Positions 11,920 through 22,212 of a stretch of DNA of 64,000 nucleotides are shown piece by piece; within the stretch, counting starts at the first letter, position 1, and every line of letters starts with the position of its first letter. Below the pieces are notes generated by a model. That model worked only from the letters and a program-made list of their open reading frames with translations. It ran no database searches and was not told the DNA's origin. This DNA comes from Escallonia rubra (lineage: Eukaryota; Streptophyta; Magnoliopsida; Escalloniales; Escalloniaceae), in assembly GCA_033065855.1 (NCBI GenBank), contig JAVXUO010001395.1, positions 124,001 through 188,000 on the forward strand, given 5' to 3'. A program made the translations under genes and the position numbers.

Positions 11920-13896
11920 ATGGAATTTAACCCTGGACCAGAAGATCCATCCGTGTTATACGACCAAGCCAACCATATCAATACGCTCATATGGGATGGT
12001 GGAGTAAGATTACATTATTTATCAACTTTCTTATTCTTACGAACGTTGTATACCGTTTGTTTTGCTTAAATTATATTTATTAATTCGTAGGAAAGAGAAC
12101 TTCTCACCACTGTAGAAGTATCTCTCGAGTTCACATCATGGAAATTGAACACCTCCCAAAAAAGGATACTGCGTAGAATTGGGTTTGGGATTTTCACGCA
12201 CGGGCAGATCTTTCAACAACTTGACCGGGCCTTGATAGGTGTCCTTGTTGAGAGGTGGAGAAGTGAAACGAATACATTTCACTTTCCGCTCGGAGAGATG
12301 AAAATTACCCTAGAAGATGTAGGGTTCATCTTAGGGTTGCCGGTGACGGGGCGGCCGGTAGTTGCTCCTCCGTCAGAAGCAACGAATAAGAGAACCGCTA
12401 GGGACTTCTTCACTTCGATACCCCAGGATCAATTTAGCAGTGGTGGTATAAAGTTGAAGTGGTTGGTAGATACCTACAGGGTTTTGCCGGAAAACTATAC
12501 GGGTCGTGAGCTTGTGATGTACACACAAGTCTTCCTCTGGTGGGTGATGGGGGCAATTTTATTCCCAACGACGTCGAAGAACACAGTCAGCGTGAGATAT
12601 TTACCGTTGTTGGGTAACCTGGCGAAGGTTGGGGATTATGCCTGGGGTGCAGCGGTTCTTTCGTATCTATACCGAGCATTGCACAAGGCAACGAGGCCCG
12701 ACTCCAAAGCCATATGTGCATGTCTCTCGCTACTGCAGGTATATCATATAAATCATGTCTTCGTTATTGTTTTTTTTTTTTTTTTTGAATCGACGATTTC
12801 AATATAATTTTCTCGTGTTCTCAGGTGTGGTCTTATGAACACCTTACTCCCGGTGCACCAACGCGTAGGGATGGAACCGATAAAGTGTGGCCTCGGTTGC
12901 GTGCTTGGGAGTACAGCCGGAGGGATAGCCACTACCGCAAGAGAGTCGATCCCCATCACAACATTACGTACTATCGGGGGGAGTTCGACCGTCTATTTCC
13001 GGGCCAAATGTGTTGGGCACCGTACATACGTTTGGCGCGACGGGTGGGAGAGTCATTCGTCTTCACGCTCTCTGGGTTGCAGCGCACACCCCTGATCCAC
13101 TTCGAGGTCGTAGAGTGGCAGCTGCCAGACCGAGCAATGCGCCATTTTGAGTTGGAGCAGGGTTTGCCAGCCGATGCCCCAAATATGAGGGTTAACAGGA
13201 ACCCACCGGATATCGGATGGTTTGGGAAGGCCAATGCGCACGAATTGTGCGCGTCCGAAATAGAGCTTTGGAGTTCTTGGCAGGACACACTAGTGGCCAT
13301 CGTCTCGGAGCCGGACCCCGTTATCAGCATCGAACAGTACGATGAGTGGTACTACCGCATCACGCGGAGGAGAGTAGCCCCAGTAAACTTTGAACGCGGG
13401 GAGAGGTATGTGCCTAGAGGTCAGATCGATAAGCGTATGACATACAATCTCATAAGTTGCCCAACCAGTCTGACTTCTCTTGAATTTGTTGAATATAAAT
13501 GTCTGATTAAAGTTACTTTATTTTTTATCTCTTTGGAAGTAGGTTAATGCCTCGCTTGTATTCTTCCAGAAGTTGAGTGAGCGGAAAGATCTGGTGAGCG
13601 CAATGGGCGAGGATCTACGCCAACAGGCTGCTGCACTGGCTTTAGGCTGCAGGAATTTTGTGCGCCAAGCATCGGGACAGTCTTCGGTCGTCAGGCCGAG
13701 AATGGGTTATACAGACGTCATCCAAGGATACGGTGATCCCTCCGGACAGGCTTCAGGGGTGAGCCAGGGAGTTGGTGGTCCCTCTGTAGCGGGGATGGGA
13801 CAGGCTCAAGCGTCGTGGGGCGATTACAGCGGCCCCTCCTTCAATTTGTTCCCGAAACCCCAACCCCTCTCTCAGAGTCAAGTCACGCAAGACTAG
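11920..13896 (+). CDS. Plant mobile domain (PMD) protein, N-terminal half of a PMD-Ulp1 gene
   Basis: The ATG at 11920 opens exon 1 (MEFNPGPEDPSVLYDQANH...), ending at 12003. Introns 12004-12090 and 12739-12824 have GT-AG ends and keep the frame. The joined product carries the plant mobile domain hallmark ITLEDVGFILGLPVTGRPV (12298-12354) and continues with VWSYEHLTPG after the second splice, as in the PMD (aminotransferase-like) family. Exon 3 runs to roughly 13405-13440. The next exon reads VNASLVFFQKLSERKDLV from 13543, but no donor that keeps the frame is obvious, so this junction is unresolved. The frame meets TAG at 13894-13896 and stays open afterwards. PMD proteins are found in MULE and gypsy transposons and in host silencing factors. 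The surrounding palindromic repeats suggest a transposon gene. Confidence 0.85.
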
Positions 13897-15118
13897 CATT
13901 TCGGAAACTATGGTTTCTCCGAGGCACTGCCCATTCTCCCGTGGGCGGGACCACTTGGCACCCCCGGAGGGCAATATCAGCGGGCGGAAGATATGGCCGG
14001 TGAGCTATATCAGCCGGCACCCCCTCCCGAAGGGGATTATCAACTGGTCGAACCAAGAGTTGGAGGCCAATACCAATATCCCTTGCTCTTGCCCCCCGGC
14101 GGAGGGCAAGATTTGTCGGTCGACCCCCGAGGGCAATATCCGAAAGGGCATTCAGCCAGGCCCCTAAAGCCGCATAAATACGAGCTAATCCGAGCCCGTT
14201 ATTTTAGCGGGCCCCCTAAGACGGAGTGTCGTATGACGTGGATCACCCGCAGGGCTTGGATTACAATGCCTCATGGAGAGAAATGGCCTCACTGGCACCG
14301 GGAGCTTGGTTAGATAACTTTGTCATCTCGCACTACGTGCAAATTCTGAGGCAAAGGTGTCGGGAGCAGCCAAACTACGGTCCACGCATTTTTATCTTTG
14401 ATGCTTTTTTTCACGGCATGCTAGTACAAGAGTATAACGACTAGGTCAATTCAAGGAAGGGGAGAGCACTGGCCCAGTGGAGACCGTCCGCTAACCTACA
14501 AGCATATATTGCTAGGGATAGTCCAGTGAGCGCAAGTGTTGCCGACGTGTTTCTAATCCCATTTATAGGGAATGCCCACTGGTACTTGGTTTCCTATGAA
14601 CCAGTAAAGAAGACGGTATCAGTCATCGACAGTCTCTACGATGATACCCCCGTGATGCCTGTGATTGACATGTACCACGACATAGGCCAGTTGGGTGCCA
14701 TGGTAAGATCTTGTTTACTTCTTATTGTAACTTGCATATTGTAAAATTGATTAATCTTATTATGTTTGCTATGTTTAATGTTTAATGCTTATTATGTTTC
14801 TCACAGAATCTATTTGCTGCCTTGGTCAATGGTAGGCGTCAAGAGAGGGTAGCAGTCAGGCCGAAGCTCATTTTTCGATTGAAGAGGAGTAGGCCCAAGC
14901 AACATAATTCCTCGGACTGCAGCGTCTTCGTCTGCATGTACATGGATTACATTTATCGGTCTGAGAGCCTCAAAAAGACCGTCTGGAGCCGAGAATGCAT
15001 AGAAGGCTTTAGGTATAGGATGGCTTGGCAAATTATCAATGGCCGGCCTAGAGCTATTAGGTTTATTGTAAATCCGTGTAATAACGATGATGCCGCAAGG
15101 GGTGAGGGCCCCAATTGA
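13897..15118 (+). pseudogene. Ulp1/C48-type cysteine protease, C-terminal half of the PMD-Ulp1 gene
   Basis: After the TAG at 13894 the same frame continues (HFGNYGFSEALPILPW) into a Gly/Gln/Tyr/Pro-rich linker with repeated GGQYQ words (about 13960-14160). It shifts frame near 14217, meets a second in-frame TAG at 14442-14444, then enters a Ulp1-like protease. The catalytic triad is visible: His in NAHWYLVSYE (about 14569), Asp in SVIDSLYDD (about 14622) and Cys in SSDCSVFVCMYMDYI (about 14912). An intron at 14703-14806 has GT-AG ends and joins DIGQLGAM to NLFAALVNG in frame. Stop at 15116-15118. Ulp1 proteases cleave SUMO or similar tags. Ulp1 domains are known in Mutator-like (Kaonashi-type) plant transposons. 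The two stops and the frameshift suggest a recently inactivated fused gene, although the PMD part may be translated alone. Confidence 0.8.
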
Positions 15119-15365
15119 CATTGTAACATTATAACATTATATTCACTTTTTTAATAAACATGTATTGAATGCGATTGATTTGATTTGTGTTGACATCAGT
15201 TGATCGGTGTTGAATGCGATTGATTTGATTGACCGATATCGTTGTGTTGTTGAATTCAGTTGAGTGTTTGATTTGTGGTCAGAGATAGCTTTTTGGATCA
15301 TTGACTGATCTGTGATTTACTTTGAACGGTAGGAAACAAAGTGTGGGCCAGTTTTGGTTTACGTC
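15119..15365. other. 3' flank of the PMD-Ulp1 gene
   Basis: AT-rich noncoding sequence with imperfect repeats of TTGATTTGATT and GTTGAATGCGATTGA. A likely untranslated tail and spacer before the hairpin array. Confidence 0.4.
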
Positions 15366-16390
15366 TTCCTGCAGGGCCGTCCGCTATATAGTATAGCGAA
15401 CGTAGAGAAAACCAAAAAAAAAACTAAGTATTGGTTTTTGTCTTTTTGCAGGGTCGTCCGCTATATAGTATAGCGGACTTAGAGAGAACAAAAAAAAACT
15501 AAGTGTGGGATATCTGTCTTTCTGCATGGTCGTTCGCTAGATAGTATGGCGGATGCAGAGAGAAACAAAAAAAAACTAAATGTTGGAGACTGTCTTTCTG
15601 CTATGTCGTCCGCTTTACTATATAGCGGACGTAAAGAGAAACAAAAAAAAACTAAGTGTTGGAGACTGTCTTTCTACTGGGTCGTCCGCGTTATTATATA
15701 GCGGACGTAGAGAGAAACAAAAAAACTAAGTGTTGGAATCTGTCTTTCTGCTTTGCCGTCCGCTCTACTATATAACGGACGTAGAGAGAAACAAAAAAAA
15801 ACTAAGTGTTGGAGATCTATTTTTCTGCTTGGTCGTCCGCTATATAGTATGGCGGATGTAGAGAGAAACAAAAAAAACTAAGTGTTAGAGACTATGTTTC
15901 TGCTGGGCCGTCCGCTATATAGTATGGCGGATGTAGAGAGAAACAAAAAATAAACTAAGTGTTGGAGACTATGTTTCTGATGGGCCGTCCGCTATACTAT
16001 ATAGCGGACGTAGAGAGAAACAAAAAAACTTTTAAGTGTTGGAGATCAATTTTTCTACTTGGCCGTCCGCTATATAGTATAGCGGATGTAGAGAGAAACA
16101 AAAAAAATTTAAGTGTTGGAGACTATGTTTCTGTTGGGCCGTCCGCTATATAGTATGGCGGATGTAGAGAGAAACAAAAAAAAAACTAAGTGTTGGAGAC
16201 TATGTTTCTGCTGGACCATCCGCTATACTATATAGCGGACGTAGAGAGAAACAAAAAAAGTTTTAAGTGTTGAAAATCTGTCTTTCTGCTTGGTCGTCCG
16301 CTATATAGTATGGCGGATCTAGAGAGAAAAGAGATTGTCTTTCTGCTGGGCCGTCCGCTACTTAGTAAAGCAGACTGCCCTGCAAAGAAA
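15366..16390. repeat. Array of 14 hairpin units
   Basis: Fourteen units of about 74-80 bp. Each has a 23-nt near-perfect palindrome with arms GTCCGCTATA and TATAGCGGAC around a 3-nt centre, then GTAGAGAGAAACAAAAAAAA and CTAAGTGTTGGAGACTGTC. Palindromes start at 15379, 15456, 15532, 15608, 15684, 15758, 15835, 15910, 15987, 16065, 16141, 16218, 16296 and 16353. The asymmetric centre appears in both orientations: TAG-type in most units and CTA-type at 15608, 15758, 15987 and 16218 (with a related variant at 15684). The spacers stay in one direction. Some right arms have decayed to GGCGGAT. Units are too alike to be CRISPR spacers and the host is a plant. Confidence 0.95.
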
Positions 16391-16454
16391 AACTAAGTAT
16401 TAAATTACAAAAAAAACAACATCGTTGACACAGCGTGACGTTGGAGGAGCATCT

Positions 16455-16886
16455 TCAGTCATCTTCATCTGACACTGGAACATCGGAAACAGGTCCAAGT
16501 TCAAAACTCATGTTCCAGTATACTTGTGCTTCATTGTTGTTGCCATCTTCATGTGCATCACGTGCCATACGGCGTAAGTTATGCCTACTTTGACGAACTC
16601 TCATTCTATTATTTTCTTCACGTATTCGATGCAGTGCCCTTTCAAGCTCCATGTGTGTAATTCGAGGCATGTTGATTGCCTTTTGTCGAGGTATGGGTAT
16701 ATTCATGCGCCGTGAATCAGCTACTAAGACCTTATATTCATTCATCTGATAAGACCATTCTGCATGTAATGTATTAACATAGTGTGATGAGTAACGCAAA
16801 CTTGGACGCAAAGAATAGTGAAATTCATCTTCGCCCGCCCAGTAACGACCCATTGCTTCAAAAATATCTCGTGGAGTATATGACAT
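16455..16886 (-). CDS. 143-aa protein of unknown function (intact copy)
   Basis: An intact frame runs from ATG at 16886 to the stop at 16455, starting MSYTPRDIFEAMGRYW and ending in an acidic tail (PVSDVPVSDEDD). The middle is rich in Arg, Glu and Asn (ALHRIREENNRMRVRQSRHN) and could form a helix or coiled coil. I do not recognise the family. Support for real coding comes from a diverged homologue on the opposite strand at 17250-17625 that preserves the same protein pattern. The gene lies just beyond the hairpin array and 3' to the PMD-Ulp1 gene, so it may be another gene of the same element, but this is inference. No intron is evident. Confidence 0.6.
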   Translation of the reverse strand: MSYTPRDIFEAMGRYWAGEDEFHYSLRPSLRYSSHYVNTLHAEWSYQMNEYKVLVADSRRMNIPIPRQKAINMPRITHMELERALHRIREENNRMRVRQSRHNLRRMARDAHEDGNNNEAQVYWNMSFELGPVSDVPVSDEDD

Positions 16887-17249
16887 TTCCAGAGTTGTTA
16901 TGAAACTCGGAGTATTTCACTCTATGCACTTTGCCCTTCATGCAATGCATGTAGTTATATATACTTTGAAACGGGACCACTTTATGAGATGCTACAAGTT
17001 CAACTTTATGAGATGTGACAAGTCGCTGCAATAGACCAGAGACATGTCTTGTCACCAAAGAGACTTGTCTTGTCACCAAAGACTTATCTTCTCACTGGCA
17101 CGGGCATGCTATTGTCTCCAACTACCAATTAAGCAGGGTGTCAGTGTCCAGAGACTTCTATTGTCACCAGAGATGGGCTTGTGTATGTGTGTGTGTGGGC
17201 TTATTTATATATGTTAGTCATGATCGTCGCATTAGATGTACCTAAGTTA
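16887..17249. promoter_or_regulatory. Shared 5' region between two divergent related genes
   Basis: About 360 bp between the start of the minus-strand 143-aa gene and its plus-strand relative. It contains repeats of the word CTTGTCACCAAAGA (about 17048-17090) and related GTCACCAGAGA further on, a TG run at 17174-17188 and TATATA-like sequence near 16960 and 17205. A bidirectional promoter is plausible but not shown. Confidence 0.35.
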
Positions 17250-17625
17250 AATGGCATGAGTTCCTGGTAGTTCTAGTTATCGAGGACGTGAGACTGTGTG
17301 GTTGTTGTGTGAAAGGAACGACGACTACAAAGAAGTGAAGTACACGAATCCGAGAGAGTATTATGCAGGTTTACGAAGAGAATGGGCATATCGAGTTAAG
17401 GAAACAGAAGCACTACACCAAGATCTTACCACGCTGAGAGCACTTGTGCCGCAAAGTCGTTCACTTAGTATGTCGAGGCGTAATGTTAAGCTGTGTGCCG
17501 AATCCGTATGGAGAATAACCGAATGTTGCTGCGTAGAAAACGATTTTACATGCTTCAACTTGCGGAAGAAATGGCCGAGGCTAGTGGGAGACACCTCAAT
17601 TCAAACGAGAGAAACAATATTTTAA
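17250..17625 (+). pseudogene. Degraded homologue of the 143-aa gene, opposite strand
   Basis: Plus-strand frames give EYYAGLRREWAYRVKE, matching the HYVNTLHAEWSYQMNE region of the 143-aa protein, and RMENNRMLLRRKRFYMLQLA, matching RIREENNRMRVRQSRHNLRR. The two matches lie in different frames, and early stops (near 17266-17300) break the beginning, so this copy is dead. The pair is head to head, which suggests an inverted duplication or one ancestral bidirectional unit. Confidence 0.55.
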
Positions 17626-17989
17626 CCAATGATTAGTACTTATCTGATGAGTATATGTTAAATGAAGAGTGATATATATATCTCTTCCTACTGCATTTTA
17701 GGATTTCATTCCAACTAGCACTTATCCACATGTCATTCTAATTAGTGAACCCCGTCTTTTGATTTTTCAAGTGTTGGGAATTTCTGTTGCGTCGTCCGCT
17801 AGACATTGTAGCGGACGGCGATAATTCTATTTTAATAAATTGGCACCCGAAGACTTGTTTTAGCGACGGAATCAACAATCTCAATATCGTTTGAACAATA
17901 AATAACGTACGATTCACAATCAACAATTTCAATATCGACGGAATCTCAAACGGCACAACTAAATAAACAGAATTTAGGGTTCAACATTG
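17626..17989. other. Noncoding spacer with one family palindrome
   Basis: AT-rich. A copy of the palindrome (GTCCGCTAGA...GTAGCGGAC) lies at 17794-17816, and short repeats of CAACAATCTCAATATCG occur near 17872-17935. It would be the 3' flank of the B3 gene fragment. Confidence 0.4.
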
Positions 17990-18445
17990 GGGGAAAGAAA
18001 TTTTTTCACAAGTGCTCCGATCAAATATGAAAACATGAAATCCAACGCTCCAATGTGTTCAAACACTACAAAGTCTCCGAGTTTGAGGCCATGCTGCCGC
18101 ACGAATTCATTCCAACCCTCTGCGAAAGTAATTTGACATCGGAGGCCGCGCTTCATCTTGATTCTTACATGTCATGACCCATTGCGGCTGGTTAATCTTG
18201 AATCGAAATAAATTGTGGTAACCCAATCGAAAAAGGCTACCGGTATGTCCTAAACATATTCACAATACAAAAAATATGTTAGTTTTTAACCAAAGATCAA
18301 ACTTTTAACACACGAAAACACAGAGAAAAAAGGGATGGCCTACAAGTTCATTCTCAAAACCAGGCATCATGATCTTGAAGAAGTGTTTGTCTGCAAGATG
18401 CATGTTGCCAATAAATTCGCAGCTGCTCGACGAATCAGAAGCCAT
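17990..18445 (-). pseudogene. Two-exon B3 DNA-binding domain gene (REM-like), broken
   Basis: Exon 1 (18445 to 18344) starts MASDSSSSCEFIGNM and contains HFFKIMMPGFENEL, the opening strand of a B3 domain. A GT-AG intron (18343-18250) leads in phase 0 to exon 2 (from 18249), reading DIPVAFFDWVTTIYFDSRLT. An in-frame TGA stands where B3 proteins have the Trp of the conserved WHVRI-type motif. It is followed by MKRGLRCQITFAEGWNEFVR and QHGLKLGDFVVFEHIG, typical B3 text. A one-base shift then moves the last strand (FHVFIFDRSTCEKIFFP) into another frame. B3 proteins are plant transcription factors. This copy holds one damaged domain, so it is a pseudogene or transposon-carried fragment. Confidence 0.75.
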
Positions 18446-18512
18446 CACGCCGGGAATGTCGCCGAAGGCGCCGCGGCGTTGAGGGGAGGACGGGGCTGTC
18501 GCGGCGTCAGAG

Positions 18513-18733
18513 GGAGGACGGTGGTGTCGCCAGAGATGAGGGTCACCGGAGGTCTTGGTCCCCGGAGATGGGGTAACGACTTGGGTTAGATGTTCGAGAC
18601 AGAGAGAGAAACGGACGGACTGGGGAGGACGGTGGTGTCGCCGAAGATGAGGGTCACAAGAGGTGTAGGTCGCCGTAGATGGGGTACCGGCTTGGGTTAG
18701 ATGTTCGAGACAGAGAGAAATAGACGGACTGAT
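18513..18733. repeat. 110-bp tandem duplication upstream of the B3 fragment
   Basis: Two copies, 18513-18622 and 18623-18733, begin GGAGGACGGTGGTGTCGCC and both end in TTGGGTTAGATGTTCGAGAC followed by AGAGAGAAA. They lie just upstream of the B3 ATG on the minus strand. GC-rich, no frame. Confidence 0.8.
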
Positions 18734-18939
18734 AAGATGATTGCCCGATCTTATTAATATATATAATAGGATAGAGTCGTCCGCTATATTGTGTGGCGGA
18801 CAAAAAGAAGACCAACAGTTTTTCTGCGATACCATCTGCTATATTGTGTAGCGGACACGAAAAACACCAAACTATTTTCTGCCAAAGCAAGTCAAATCGA
18901 ATGGCCTTTGCCTTCTCGAGGCACCGCCAGACCCGCGTA

Positions 18940-20035
18940 TAGGGATGGCAATGGGGTGGGTTGGATGCGGATTTTATGAAATCCGTACCCGCCCCCGGTA
19001 GATTATACACATGACTCCGCCCCCGCCCCTCCCTGCCATCGGGTCAAAGGATGGGAAAACCATCCCCGATCCGACGGACTTTTAAAAATCCTAACCTGGC
19101 CCGATCTGTAATTTAGTGTTTTTTTTTTTAATAACGATATAGAAAATGTTACATAACAGTCAACAGTGTCACCACCATGACCGCCGAGCCAAAGCAACCG
19201 CCGGCCACCAACATCGCGAATTCACCACCATTTCGTGGCTCAATCCAAACAACAACGAGCAACCACCAGCTTACAACCTACCGTCTATTGCCACCACCGT
19301 CAGTCGCTAGATCTAACAGACCACACAACCAACATGCATACAAATCAAGCCCTTTATTAGATTTTTAGTGGGACAGCGCGGGGCAGAATTGGTGGACCAT
19401 GGACGATGGACATTGGTCGGTGCAAACATGTCGTTGGGTTGTATCCATCTGGTGCTGTTTGATGAGCATCTAAGAGACCAGAACACATTACGCTTACAAC
19501 GATCTCATAAAGGGCGAGGTGGTCTTTAACGATCTCATAAAGGACGAGGTGGTCTTTGGTGGAACAAATATTATCCCATGGTGGTTACCCCAGATGCATA
19601 CAACATACGAACCGTCGTTGGAATTGGTGGACGGTGGACGCTAGTCGGTGCAAGGCGGATGACTAGAAAGTGGCAAGGTGGTCTTTGGTGGAGGTGACCA
19701 GTCGGGCAGAGAAGAGATGCCTATGGGTTAGTGTGTGCGACAGAGGAGAAGAGAGGAAAAGAGAGATCGTGGCTATGGTTTGTGGTCCTGTATATATATG
19801 AGCAAGATGGATGGCTAAGATTTAACTCTTAGGATTAGATTTAGGGTTTAACTATTCTATGCGGGGCGGGTGCGGGTCAGGTACTGGGGAGGTTATATCC
19901 AAACCCAACCCGTACTCGGTGCGGGTTCAAAAATTAATTACCATAACCCGGTCAATGCCACAAAAAAAAAAAAAACCCCGCTCCTACGGGATCGAGTAGG
20001 ATATCCGCCGCTTGCGGATCAAATTGCCATCCCTA
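18940..20035. mobile_element. Non-autonomous hAT element with 8-bp target duplication
   Basis: The left end starts TAGGGATGGCAAT at 18940 and the right end finishes ATTGCCATCCCTA-like at 20035 (perfect inverted repeat TAGGGATGGCAA). Flanking octamers CCCGCGTA (18932-18939) and CCTGCGTA (20036-20043) match at 7 of 8 bases, the target size of hAT elements. Subterminal sequence is rich in GGGGCGGG and CCCGCCCC. Length is 1096 bp, with no transposase. Internal open frames (for example 19177-19368) are short and unremarkable. Confidence 0.8.
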
Positions 20036-20043
20036 CCTGCGTA

Positions 20044-20897
20044 AGGCTGCTACGGGCATTCGACGTCCTTGGAATTAATATTATGCTTAGTCTCTTGTGT
20101 ACCCATAAAAGCAGATAAACCTGCCTATTATTGGCAAGATCCCCTCTCTTAAATAAGATGAGAAAGCTGTCCACATCAATAGCTGATAAACGGACCACAA
20201 CAGGCTTGCAAAACCAGCCACGCAGAGCAATATGCTAAGCCCTTAAAACATGAAAAGACGCTACAGGATGAACCAAGCTCTAAAAACGCTTGAGAAGCTC
20301 AAATTGTTTAGCTAGCAAAAGTGAAGACATGCATTTGCTACCCAAAAGATCTTGTTTTGGGTGCTTGGAAGAGACTCTTTCTCTTCGATTCTATTACAGT
20401 TGCGAAAAAGAAACCCTGTTTTGGCTTTCTTGAGAAATAGTGGCCACTTAACCAACAAGAACTGATATATATAACCGTCTTTGAAACAAAAAAGGGCTTA
20501 TCCCCTAAGCCACTAAGGAAGGAAACAAATCCATTAGTGCATTCGTAATATTACTATTAGGATCATTCATCTCAGAAGAGTGCCATCCCCTAGATGCCCA
20601 GAATTCTACCTTGGCCTGGTACACCCGAAAACAAAGGGCAAGATCAGCTGAAGTATCCAACGTCTATGATGCCTGTATTGCTTTCTAATCAATCAAGCTT
20701 TTGTGAAGACAGCAAACAAAGTCTAGTGGATGAACCCTATCATGGAAAATCGTTCACTACGAAGCTACCAAATAAAATCAATCAAGCTACTGGAGGAACC
20801 CTACCACAGGAATAATCAAGGCTATTACAATTTTTTTGGTGAGGTAAACAAAGCCTAGTGGATGAACCCTACCATAGGAAAATTTTCACCATCAATC
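20044..20897. other. Noncoding flank at the start of the snRNA cluster
   Basis: No gene seen. Phrases such as GGATGAACCCTA followed by CCAT or TCAT and GGAAAA recur near 20727 and 20858, marking local duplications that also occur elsewhere in the cluster. A weak U2-like scrap (CCTTGGCCTGG) is at about 20611. Confidence 0.4.
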
Positions 20898-20962
20898 GCT
20901 ACTGGTTCCTCTCGTGTCGCCTTGGCGTTGCACTACTGCCTTGGCCAGGCGCACCCCACCCA
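20898..20962 (+). pseudogene. U2 snRNA 3' fragment
   Basis: It matches the last ~65 nt of the U2 genes at 26678 and 30331: TACTGGTTCCT...TCGCCTTGGCGTTGCACTACTGCCTTGGCCAGGCGCACCCCACCC-type sequence (positions 20899-20962). The 5' two thirds, including the branch-site recognition region, are absent. Confidence 0.75.
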
Positions 20963-21045
20963 AAGTACTCCAACAAAATTAAACTGCTATTTAGCCCCCC
21001 AAATTATAGCTTGACAAGCAGCAAAATTAATTTGACATCTACTAA

Positions 21046-21463
21046 GAGGGTGTTTGGGATTGATTCTAGAATGGTCAAACCTGATTAAATCTAGATTAAA
21101 TCAAGTTTGAAGTATTTGGCAAAAAAAAAAGTAAGCTGATTAAATCTGCTTCAATGTGCTCAAAACTGATTAAATCCATAATCCTCATTTTCTTGGATTA
21201 AGATTTAATCAGTTTTAAAAAATCAAGTTTGACCAAAAAAATTACCAAAATATCTTTACTTTTAAACAGACATTAAATGCTCAATTTCAATTTGAATACA
21301 CTGTATGGTAATTTTGTCACACTAAACCTGCTTTAATCCTTTTTTATCCAAACATCTTCCACAACTTTTAATCTATTATGCTTAAAATGGATTAAAGCTA
21401 ATTTTAAAAACTGATTCTGATTTAATCAAAATCTACTTTTAAGAATCAATCTCAAACGGCCTC
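21046..21463. mobile_element. Harbinger/Tourist-type MITE
   Basis: 418 bp. The left end GAGGGTGTTTGGGATTGATT and the reverse complement of the right end, GAGGCCGTTTGAGATTGATT, form inverted repeats of about 25 bp. The element is flanked by TAA on both sides (21043-21045 and 21464-21466), the usual 3-bp target of PIF/Harbinger MITEs. AT-rich and noncoding. Confidence 0.8.
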
Positions 21464-21976
21464 TAAGTTTTCCCCACATTGCCTGCCTATAATTTTGTTG
21501 AACCTAAGTTAATTTCCATAACGAGCTATGCGGAGTGACTAACTAATCCAACGAAGTAAGCAGACTACCCACATGTAGCCCACCCTAATCTAAATTGACT
21601 CAAAGAAACCAGCACTTACAGTCATTGCATACGTACGGCTTGGAAGGAGATTTTCACATCTTTCGAGATCTATCCTACAATATGGGTAAAAAAAAGACAA
21701 AATACATAATCTTAGCCCTTTCAGAAAGACAACTTATCAACCCCTTTCACACTCTTACCTGACTTTTGAATCTCTCTAAATCTTTCCACCACTCACTCTT
21801 AGAAGGCTAACTCTATCCTGTAATATCTAGAATCAGCCATAAGCAGCTACCCTTATTTGATCCATCTAATGCATCTTTGCCTAAAAACCATTCAAGTTTT
21901 AATCAAGCTACTAATTAAGAAGTGTGAGCTTAGTTAAATGAATGTCATAAAAGCAAGTTTAAGAGGCTTGGCATGA

Positions 21977-22212
<236 letters not shown>

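Noticed and set aside
15366..16390. Regularly spaced repeats resembling a CRISPR array
   Set aside because: Repeats and spacers are both nearly identical from unit to unit, no cas genes are present and the surrounding genes are plant genes.
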